A stretch of DNA of 12,120 bases, taken from the NCBI GenBank assembly GCA_036745245.1, contig DAIOGN010000103.1, positions 1-12,120 of the forward strand, read 5' to 3'. The notes below the pieces were generated by a model. That model did no database searches and had not been told where the DNA came from. It saw nothing but the letters and a program-made list of their open reading frames with translations. Both the position numbers and the translations under genes were made by a program. Positions 6,326-12,120 of the stretch are shown here, one piece after another. Position 1 is the first letter of the stretch. Each line of letters starts with the position of its first letter. Source of the DNA: DAIOGN01 sp036745245 (GTDB lineage: Bacteria; Zixibacteria; MSB-5A5; JAUVRN01).

Positions 6326-6357
6326 TGCCAGTGTGTGGGGGGGAGCCCACACTGGCA
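6326..6357 (+). terminator. Strong hairpin after the secreted protein gene (possible terminator)
   Basis: TGCCAGTGTG (6326-6335) pairs perfectly with CACACTGGCA (6348-6357). The stem reaches 12 pairs if a 2-base bulge is allowed. It begins 14 bases after the stop codon, where a terminator is expected. The following bases (GTCGATTATG) are not T-rich, so this may be a weak or non-canonical terminator or an mRNA 3'-stabilising hairpin. Confidence 0.5.
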
Positions 6358-6389
6358 GTCGATTATGTTCACCCGGAGTGGACCCGGCG

Positions 6390-6424
6390 CTTGAACAGCC
6401 GCTGAACCGGCGTAGCTGTTCAGG
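6390..6424. other. Second intergenic hairpin
   Basis: TGAACAGC (6392-6399) pairs with GCTGTTCA (6415-6422), with an inner CGC/GCG helix (6400-6402 with 6410-6412) and an outer C-G pair. It lies between the fibre-like gene and the pilin genes. There is no T tract next to it. Its role is unknown. Confidence 0.35.
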
Positions 6425-6484
6425 AATTCCATAGTTTTCAACACGGGGTGCGGCATACACTTACGATCGCCGCGGCCCTCGCCT

Positions 6485-6503
6485 GCGTTCAGATTCTGAA
6501 CGC
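6485..6503. promoter_or_regulatory. 19-base palindrome, candidate operator upstream of pilW-like gene
   Basis: GCGTTCAGATTCTGAACGC is a perfect palindrome with 9-base arms around one central T, 71 bases before the pilin ATG. The shape suits a dimeric helix-turn-helix regulator. It is not a LexA box of the GAAC-N4-GTTC type, because the half-sites are in the opposite order. The regulator is unknown. Confidence 0.4.
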
Positions 6504-6574
6504 GTAGACCACTTTCGTCACAGTTCCGCGAAGCCCGCCGTGGCGGCACGCCTTGTGTTTGTTCCGCTAACGCC

Positions 6575-7144
6575 ATGAGCAAACGTCTCAGAAAACAGTC
6601 AGGTTTTTCGATCGTCGAGCTGATGATCGGGCTCACCGTACTCGGAGTGGTGGCCACGGCGGCGTTCCGGTTCTATACGGGCCAGCACGCGCAGATGGTG
6701 CAGCAGACCGACGTGTCGGATACGCAGCAGGGACTGCGCTCGGTGATGGATGAGATCACCCGCAAGATTCGCGTGGCCGGCTATCGCGTGTTCGGCGGCA
6801 ATGCGGTGATGACGCTCAACAACAATACCTGGCTGGCGCTCCGATACCACGATGGCACCTCGATCCGGACCCAGCTCTTTTTCACGGTCCAGAACGCGAT
6901 CACCGGCCGCACGGATCTCATGTCACAGATGGACGGTGAAGGCATGCAGGTGTTCGCCGAGGGGATTGATTCAGTACGTTTCACGCCCGGCGGCACCGGA
7001 GTGGGCACCGAGTGGGTGACCGTGGATCTGGTGGCGAAAACCAGCCGCCGTGGATTCCAGTCGGCCTCGAGTTACAGCGACACCAGCTCGTCCCGATTCC
7101 TGTACCGGAAGCTGAGCTCCGTGGTAGACATTCGCAATCGGTGA
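6575..7144 (+). CDS. PilW-like type IV prepilin (minor pilin)
   Basis: This is a predicted inner-membrane prepilin of 189 residues that is processed and added to a type IV pilus or type II secretion-like pseudopilus. The N-terminus has a short basic leader (MSKRLRKQSG), a prepilin peptidase site G10/F11, the conserved glutamate at mature position 5 (E15), and a hydrophobic helix (IVELMIGLTVLGVVATAA). The next segment, VSDTQQGLRSVMDEITRKIR then VAGY, matches the post-helix region of PilW-type proteins, which help initiate pili. No clear Shine-Dalgarno sequence is visible before the ATG, but the leader-peptide logic fixes this start. The PilX-like gene follows 30 bases later, so the two probably form an operon. 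The other pilus genes (pilV, fimT, pilY1, pilA) are absent from the window. Confidence 0.87.
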   Translation: MSKRLRKQSGFSIVELMIGLTVLGVVATAAFRFYTGQHAQMVQQTDVSDTQQGLRSVMDEITRKIRVAGYRVFGGNAVMTLNNNTWLALRYHDGTSIRTQLFFTVQNAITGRTDLMSQMDGEGMQVFAEGIDSVRFTPGGTGVGTEWVTVDLVAKTSRRGFQSASSYSDTSSSRFLYRKLSSVVDIRNR

Positions 7145-7174
7145 AGACATATCCTGGGTAAGGAGGAACACGTT

Positions 7175-8830
7175 ATGCTGCGCAGACGACTCGGCAATGA
7201 ACGCGGAATCGCGATGATCGTGGCTCTGTGTTTTCTGATCATGATCGCGTTCCTGGGAAGCGCAGTGATCCGCACGTCCTCCACCGACATGGGGATTTCG
7301 AAGGCCCTCACGGATCGCACCCACGCCTTCTATGTGGCGGAGGGCGGCCTCAATGTGGCCCTGGCCACGATGCGGACCAATGCGTCCATCGTGAGCCGGG
7401 ATTCGATGCTGCCCCTCATCAACAATGCACCAACGATCGGCGGGGGCTACTTCGCCGTGAGCATGACCAACACCTATCCCATCCGCACCGTGACCTCGGT
7501 AGGCAGCGACCAGGAGGGCAGGGCGTCGGTCGCGGTGGACGTCCGGCACCGTCGCAATCCCATCAATCCCTGGAACAACGCCATCTTCGCGGGCGTGGGG
7601 CAGGTCGGCAAGGGCATCGCCGGCAACGTGGACATTCACGGCTCCGTGCACATTCTGGGCGACGGCGAGGACTTCACCGACGCCAACTCCAATGGCCAGT
7701 GGGACGACAGAGACACCTACACCGACCTGAACGGCAATGGAACGTGGCAGGCGGGTGAACCGCTCACCGTGGACCATGACGGCGACGCTACGTGGGATCC
7801 GGCCGAGGCGTACGTGGACGACAACGGCAACGGAGACTACGACGAGACACTCACAGCCACCGACCTCTCTTTCGAAGCCACCGGCACCGCGGCGGTCGAG
7901 AACAACTACAACGGCATTCCGGGGACCCTGTCGTCGCGCATCCCGCCGCTTTCGAGCATCGATTTCAACGGTGAATCTGTGAACACGCTGGATGCCGAGT
8001 TGCGAGTGAAGCACGGGATGGTGAATCTGTCAGGCACCGCCCACGTCGGCCAGGCCGACGCCTCGGGCGGCTCTCCGGTTCAGAAGGAAACCATGGACGG
8101 CGTGTACGTGAACGATGGCTACGGAGGCAACGCCGGCACGTCCAACGTGTACTCCGACAACGGCACGTCCGAAGGCTACGACCTGCCGGATGGCGTGATT
8201 TCGTTTCCGTCCTTGAACGATTCCTCCATGGGGTACTCAGATCACAGAGGGTACCTGGCCGGCAACGCTCTGATCATTTCCGGCGACCTCGAGATCAAGC
8301 CGGGCGTGGCGTATGCCAGCCCGTACAGTCCCTACGGATCGCTCTCCGTGGACGCCAGTGGCAATGTAACCATCTCCGGAATCGTGATGGTCACCGGCGA
8401 CCTCAACCTGTCGGCGGGCGCGGGCAGCAAGAAGAACGACCCGCTCGTGTACGACGGGCGCGGAACGCTGGTGGCGCAGGGGAGCATGTACGTGAACACG
8501 AGCCTGCTCTCCAAGGCGGAGTATCCCACCAACGACGTCCTGGGACTCCTGTCGTACCACACCCTGGAGCTGGGCACGGGCTCGGGTGCCTCCCAGCTCA
8601 CGATGATGGCGGCCTGCTATGCGCAGAATCAGATCATCAACCAGAAGCAGAATCACATCGCGGGCGCCATGGTGTCGAACTACTTCAGCATGACCAACGT
8701 GCCCTCCATCTGGCAGGTGCCGGCGCTGGTCGACAACCTGCCCCCCGGCATGCCCGGCGGCAATACGTTCATGGCCTACGTGTGGAATGAAATGCCCTCC
8801 ACCTGGCGGGAGATCTACCCGGTGTACTAG
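7175..8830 (+). CDS. PilX-like pilus assembly protein with EF-hand-like loops
   Basis: This 551-residue membrane-anchored, outward-facing protein has a consensus AGGAGG (7161-7166) 8 bases before its ATG. The N-terminus (ERGIAMIVALCFLIMIAFLG) matches PilX N-terminal domains: a glycine (G11) precedes a hydrophobic helix, and mature position 5 is not glutamate, as in the GspK/PilX group. AFYVAEGGLNVALA (51-64) is the usual PilX follow-on motif. Residues 169-226 hold four EF-hand-like loops of the DxNxNG type. The rest, especially ~280-480, is rich in short beta segments, G and S (SGDLEIKPGVAY, GNVTISGIVMVTGDLNLSAG), resembling a beta-helix or polymer-like region of adhesive proteins. It is much longer than classical PilX (~170-200 residues), so most of it is a large extracellular domain, possibly a pilus-tip adhesin. 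A clear terminator follows. Confidence 0.83.
   Translation: MLRRRLGNERGIAMIVALCFLIMIAFLGSAVIRTSSTDMGISKALTDRTHAFYVAEGGLNVALATMRTNASIVSRDSMLPLINNAPTIGGGYFAVSMTNTYPIRTVTSVGSDQEGRASVAVDVRHRRNPINPWNNAIFAGVGQVGKGIAGNVDIHGSVHILGDGEDFTDANSNGQWDDRDTYTDLNGNGTWQAGEPLTVDHDGDATWDPAEAYVDDNGNGDYDETLTATDLSFEATGTAAVENNYNGIPGTLSSRIPPLSSIDFNGESVNTLDAELRVKHGMVNLSGTAHVGQADASGGSPVQKETMDGVYVNDGYGGNAGTSNVYSDNGTSEGYDLPDGVISFPSLNDSSMGYSDHRGYLAGNALIISGDLEIKPGVAYASPYSPYGSLSVDASGNVTISGIVMVTGDLNLSAGAGSKKNDPLVYDGRGTLVAQGSMYVNTSLLSKAEYPTNDVLGLLSYHTLELGTGSGASQLTMMAACYAQNQIINQKQNHIAGAMVSNYFSMTNVPSIWQVPALVDNLPPGMPGGNTFMAYVWNEMPSTWREIYPVY
7679..7852 (+). repeat. Four EF-hand-like calcium-loop repeats in the PilX-like gene
   Basis: Loops begin at D169, D184, D200 and D215, a 15-16 residue period. 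The first three follow the 12-residue EF loop rule: acids or amides at positions 1, 3 and 5, G or A at 6, and D or E at 12 (D180, E195, E211). The fourth is DDNGNGDYDE-like and lacks an acid at position 12. Aromatic residues (W176, W191, W207, Y222) recur two residues after position 6. Calcium binding is inferred. Confidence 0.75.
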
Positions 8831-8854
8831 GGCGCCATCTCGCGTGTCGTTCCA

Positions 8855-8884
8855 GGGGCGGGCCGTATGGTCCGCCCCTTTTTT
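8855..8884 (+). terminator. Rho-independent terminator after the PilX-like gene
   Basis: GGGGCGGGCC (8855-8864) pairs with GGTCCGCCCC (8869-8878) around a GTAT loop, giving 10 pairs with one G-T. Six T follow (8879-8884). It lies 24 bases after the stop and separates the pilus genes from sdhCAB. Confidence 0.93.
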
Positions 8885-8925
8885 CATGCGCTTCTTCCTG
8901 CGTTGCGGACGGTCTGTGCCAGTAC

Positions 8926-8954
8926 TTGCCCCGGGACTCCACGATTCGTAGTCT
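8926..8954 (+). promoter_or_regulatory. Candidate promoter for sdhCAB
   Basis: TTGCCC (8926-8931), a 17-base spacer, then TAGTCT (8949-8954). The matches are 4 of 6 and 3 of 6. It lies in the only gap between the terminator and the sdhC start, where a promoter must exist if the operon is independent. It is weak by sequence. Confidence 0.33.
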
Positions 8955-8983
8955 GCCATCGAGACAGGAAGAGGTGTGGGGTT

Positions 8984-9682
8984 TTGGGCGATCTAACTGC
9001 TAAGCTTCGATCCTCCGTAGGCAAGAAATTCGTCATGGCGGCCACCGGCCTGGGGCTGGTGGTCTTCGTGCTGGGACATCTGTCCGAGAACCTCGTGCTG
9101 CTCTTCGGCGATCGCGAGGACTACAATCGCTGGACTCACTTGCTCGAAAGCCTCGGACCCGTCCTCTGGGGAATCGAGCTCGGCCTTCTCGCCTTCTTCG
9201 TGTTTCATATCATCTCCGGCATTCAAGTGTACCTGGGCAAGCGCAAGGCGCGCCCGGATACCTACGAGATGACCCGGCCCGCCGGCGGTCCCAGCCTGAA
9301 ATCGGCGTCCTCCGTCTCGATGATTCTTACAGGCGTGGTGCTGGCGGCTTTTGTGGTGTGGCACGTATGGTCGTTCAAATACGGCCCGAGTGTGAACGAG
9401 GGCTACGTGCACCAGCTCGACGGCGTTCCCATGCGCGACATGCATCGCCTGGTGGTGGAAACATTCAGCCAGCCCGTGCCTGTTGTTCTCTACTCCGTCG
9501 TTATGCTGCTCCTTGCCCTGCACCTCCGCCACGGATTCTGGAGCGCGTTTCAATCTCTAGGGGCCATGCGGCCGGGGCTGACGCCGCTCTTTTACGGTCT
9601 TGGACTTGTCGTGGCCCTGGTGGTGGGCCTGGGCTTTCTCACTCTGCCTGTGTGGATCTACTTCCGAGGACCCGGCACATGA
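8984..9682 (+). CDS. sdhC: Succinate dehydrogenase/fumarate reductase cytochrome b558 subunit
   Basis: SdhC anchors the complex in the membrane and carries electrons between the iron-sulfur subunit and quinone via heme b. I chose TTG 8984 because AGGAAGAGG (8966-8974) lies 9 bases upstream and the protein then starts MGDLTAKLRSSVGKKFVMAA, as b558-family members do. The longer frame back to 8867 begins inside the terminator loop. The 232-residue protein has about five hydrophobic segments (near 16-32, 62-80, 112-130, 164-182 and 203-226). Candidate heme-ligand histidines are H32, H75, H127, H154, H180 and H183. One long subunit with no sdhD is the di-heme SdhC arrangement (Bacillus/Wolinella type), usually linked to menaquinone. 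The stop overlaps the sdhA start (ATGA), which indicates tight coupling. Confidence 0.92.
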   Translation: MGDLTAKLRSSVGKKFVMAATGLGLVVFVLGHLSENLVLLFGDREDYNRWTHLLESLGPVLWGIELGLLAFFVFHIISGIQVYLGKRKARPDTYEMTRPAGGPSLKSASSVSMILTGVVLAAFVVWHVWSFKYGPSVNEGYVHQLDGVPMRDMHRLVVETFSQPVPVVLYSVVMLLLALHLRHGFWSAFQSLGAMRPGLTPLFYGLGLVVALVVGLGFLTLPVWIYFRGPGT

Positions 9683-11546
9683 AACTCGACGCCAAGATCC
9701 CGGGCGGCCCGCTGGATCAGAAGTGGACCCGTTTCCGCGGCGAAGTGAAGCTGGTGGCGCCTGCCAACAAACGCAAGTTCACGGTGATCGTGGTGGGCAC
9801 CGGGCTGGCCGGCGGCGCGGCGGCCGCCACGCTGTCGGAGCTGGGCTACAAAGTACTCAACTTCTGCATCCAGGATTCGCCCCGGCGCGCCCACAGCATC
9901 GCAGCTCAGGGGGGGATCAACGCCGCGAAGAACTACCAGAACGACGGCGACAGCGTGTGGCGGCTGTACGTCGACACCATCAAGGGCGGCGATTTCCGCT
10001 CCCGCGAAGCCAACGTGTACAGGCTGGCGGAGCTGTCGGTGAACATCATCGATCAGTGCGCGGCCCAGGGCGTGCCGTTCGCGCGGGAGTACGGCGGCNN
10101 NNNNNNNNTTACGCGCGGGGGCAGACGGGCCAGCAACTGCTCCTGGGCGCCTACAGCTCGCTGGTGCGGCAGGTGGAGGCCGGCGGCGTGCAGATGTTCC
10201 CGCGGCGCGAGATGCTCGACCTGGTGGTGCAGGACGGACGCGCGCGCGGAATCACGGTGCGCAACCTCACCACGGGCGACATCGAATCGTATTCAGGGGA
10301 CGCCGTGGTGCTGGCCACGGGCGGCTATTCCACCGTGTACTTTCTTTCGACCAACGCCATCAACTGCAACGCCACCGCCAAATGGCGGTGTCACAAGCGC
10401 GGCGCCCTGTTCGCCAATCCCTGTTTTACGCAGATCCATCCTACCGCCATTCCGGCCTCGGGGCTGGGGCAGTCGAAGCTCACGCTCATGTCGGAAAGTC
10501 TGCGCAACGACGGGCGCGTGTGGGTGCCGAAAGGGAAGGCCGACACGCGATCGCCCGAGAGCATTCCGGAGGGTGAGCGCGACTACTATCTCGAGCGCCG
10601 TTATCCGGCGTTCGGGAATCTCGTGCCACGCGACATCGCATCGCGCGCGGCCCTGGTCGTGTGCCGCGATGGCCGCGGTGTGGGCCCGGGCGGCTCGGCG
10701 GTGTACCTCGACTTCGCCGACGCCATCGGGCGGCTCGGGGAGCACGTGGTGCGCGACCGGTACGGCAACCTCTTCGCAATGTACCACGAGATTACGGGCG
10801 AAGACCCCTACCGCGTGCCCATGCGCATCTTTCCGGCGCCGCACTACACCATGGGCGGCCTCTGGGTGGATTACAACCTGATGAGCACCATTCCCGGCCT
10901 GTTCGTGGCCGGCGAAGCGAATTTTGCGGATCACGGCGCCAACCGCCTGGGAGCCTCCGCGCTCATGCAGGGGCTGGCGGACGGATACTTTGTGTTGCCG
11001 TACACGATCGGGCAGTACCTGGCGGGCGCGGGCCCTTCGAAGCCGGGCACCGACACGCCGCCCTTCAAAGACAGCGTGCGCGAGGTGCAGTCCGCGACCG
11101 AGCGGTTCCTGAAGAACCGCGGTGGGCGCACCGTGCTCGAGCTGCATCGGGATCTGGGCGAGGTGATGCGTGACGAGGTGGGTATGTCGCGCAACGCAGC
11201 AGGGCTGAACAAGGCCATTGCGCGCATCCGCGAGTTGAAGCACACCTTCGAACAGGACGTGTACGTCTCGGGTTCGGGCGCCGAATTCAACAAGAATCTG
11301 GAGATGGCCGGGAGATTGGCCGACTACTTCGAGCTGGGAGAACTCATGGCGAAAGACGCGCTCCAGCGCGAGGAGTCGTGCGGCGGACACTTCCGGGAGG
11401 AACATCAGCAGGACGGCGAAGCGATGCGGCGCGACGACACCTTCGCGTATGTATCGGCCTGGGAGTACACGGGGGGAGATCCCGTGATGCACAAGGAAGA
11501 GCTCACGTTTGAGGCGTTGAAGCCTGCTGTGAGGAGCTATAAATGA
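9679..11546 (+). CDS. sdhA: Succinate dehydrogenase/fumarate reductase flavoprotein (N gap inside)
   Basis: SdhA oxidises succinate to fumarate, or the reverse, on a covalently bound FAD. It faces the cytoplasm on the SdhBC complex. Visible features are the Rossmann motif VVGTGLAGGAAAA (38-50), the probable FAD-linking histidine in RAHSIAAQGG (H72), the catalytic HPTAIP block, HYTMGGLWVD, and the FAD-binding GEANFADHGANRLGASALMQ. The frame breaks at 10 N (10099-10108) between FAREYGG and YARGQTGQQ. Relatives carry about 16 residues there (LLDNRSFGGAQVSRTF-like), so roughly 47 bases are missing where only 10 N stand. With them the protein would be about 634 residues, normal for this class. It overlaps both sdhC (ATGA) and sdhB (ATGA). 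Direction, SDH or fumarate reductase, cannot be decided from sequence. Confidence 0.95.
10099..10108. other. Assembly gap (10 N) inside sdhA
   Basis: A run of ten undetermined bases that changes the sdhA frame. The in-frame solution needs a true length of 10 plus 1 mod 3. Conserved SdhA spacing predicts about 47 bases. Together with the identical-length run in rpmA this points to a fixed-size scaffold filler. Confidence 0.97.
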
Positions 11547-12120
11547 GCGGGCGTTCGTACACGCTGCGCGTGTGGCGTCAGAAGGGCCCGGGGCACAAGG
11601 GCGCCCTGGCCACATACAAAATCGGCGACATCACGCCCGACATGTCGATTCTCGAGACTCTGGATCTGCTGAACGACCAGCTCACCAAATCGGGCGACGA
11701 TCCCATCGCCTTCGACAGCGACTGCCGGGAGGGGATCTGCGGCACCTGCGGACTCGTGGTGGACGGTGTGGCGCACGGCCCGAAACTGGCCACCACCACG
11801 TGCGAGCTGCGCATGCGGCACTTCCCGGACGGGGCCACGATCACGATCGAACCATTCCGCGCGGCGGCGTTTCCGATGGTGAAGGACCTGGTGGTGGATC
11901 GCACCGCCTTCGACCGCATCATGCAGGCGGGTGGCTACATTTCGGTAAACACCGGGAGCGCCCCCGAGGCCAACACCATTCTGGTCCCCAAGGAGAAGGC
12001 CGATCTGGCCATGGACGCGGCGGCGTGCATCGGCTGCGGCGCCTGCGTGGCGGCGTGCCCCAATGCGTCGGCGTCTCTGTTCGTCTCGGCGAAGATCGCG
12101 CAGTTTGCGTTTTTGCCCCA
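11543..12120 (+). CDS. sdhB: Succinate dehydrogenase/fumarate reductase iron-sulfur subunit, 3'-partial
   Basis: SdhB passes electrons from the SdhA flavin to the membrane heme and quinone through three iron-sulfur clusters. The frame starts at ATG 11543, overlapping the sdhA stop as ATGA, and runs open to the window edge (192 residues seen of about 250 expected). The [2Fe-2S] ligands are C61, C66 and C69 (SDCREGICGTCG) and C87 (TTTCELRMRHF). The 17-residue spacing between the last two is longer than in E. coli SdhB but usual for the type that pairs with one-subunit SdhC. The second ferredoxin motif, C162-IG-C165-GA-C168-VAA-C172-P, supplies [4Fe-4S] and [3Fe-4S] ligands. The remaining C-terminal cysteines lie beyond the edge. 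Confidence 0.95.
   Translation, partial: MSGRSYTLRVWRQKGPGHKGALATYKIGDITPDMSILETLDLLNDQLTKSGDDPIAFDSDCREGICGTCGLVVDGVAHGPKLATTTCELRMRHFPDGATITIEPFRAAAFPMVKDLVVDRTAFDRIMQAGGYISVNTGSAPEANTILVPKEKADLAMDAAACIGCGACVAACPNASASLFVSAKIAQFAFLP

Noticed and set aside
2795..6441. Repeated 13-mer CCATAGTTTTCAA at 2795-2807 and 6429-6441
   Set aside because: About one shared 13-mer is expected by chance in a 12-kb window. One copy includes the rpmA stop, and the flanks are unrelated.
6541..6562. Sigma-54 promoter before the pilin gene
   Set aside because: TGGC and GGCACG are present, but the required GC dinucleotide at the -12 spacing is missing.
6971..8014. Minus-strand ORF (347 codons) opposite the PilX-like gene
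   Set aside because: It is a codon-bias shadow of a well-supported gene with a perfect Shine-Dalgarno sequence, and has no recognisable domains.
8867..8983. ATG 8867 as the sdhC start
   Set aside because: It overlaps the loop and stem of a strong intrinsic terminator and adds residues not seen in the family.

Overview
The window is about 12.1 kb of GC-rich DNA from a Gram-negative-looking bacterium. Supporting signs are lipoprotein and Sec signal peptides, type IV pilin-like proteins, and a menaquinone-type di-heme succinate dehydrogenase. The lineage cannot be fixed from sequence alone. The sdhCAB layout without sdhD and the 'QGRL' secreted protein fit Gemmatimonadota, Eisenbacteria-like or deltaproteobacterial groups, but this is only a hint. 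Two runs of exactly 10 N (2635-2644 and 10099-10108) each fall inside a conserved gene and break its frame, so this is probably a draft or metagenome scaffold with placeholder gaps.

Layout, left to right. (1) A 5'-truncated long-chain acyl-CoA synthetase overlaps mtnA (methylthioribose-1-phosphate isomerase) by a GTGA junction. (2) rpmA (ribosomal protein L27) carries a gap and sits apart from its usual partners rplU and obg. (3) The 151-base spacer 2801-2951 can fold into a three-way-junction-like RNA ahead of a NYN-domain (PIN-like nuclease fold) protein whose acidic site looks partly lost. (4) A small lipoprotein gene overlaps the NYN stop and probably starts at CTG. (5) A 65-residue four-cysteine zinc-ribbon protein lies on the minus strand, convergent with and overlapping the lipoprotein. 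(6) A good promoter and long leader precede a 574-residue secreted, fibre-like protein with 34-residue HxH repeats and a C-terminal coiled coil, followed by a strong hairpin. (7) A 263-base spacer with a second hairpin and a 19-base palindrome precedes two type IV pilus-type genes: a PilW-like prepilin and a PilX-like protein with four EF-hand-like loops. These end at a clear intrinsic terminator. (8) sdhC-sdhA-sdhB follow as a tightly overlapped operon, with sdhB running off the right edge.

Functionally, the window mixes housekeeping metabolism (fatty-acid activation, methionine salvage, translation, TCA cycle and respiration) with a cell-surface block (secreted fibre-like protein and minor pilins). 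No phage, IS element, CRISPR array, tRNA or rRNA is seen. The parts least explained by known families are the structured spacer before the NYN gene, the degenerate NYN site, the CTG-start lipoprotein, the HxH repeat protein and the calcium-loop PilX-like protein.
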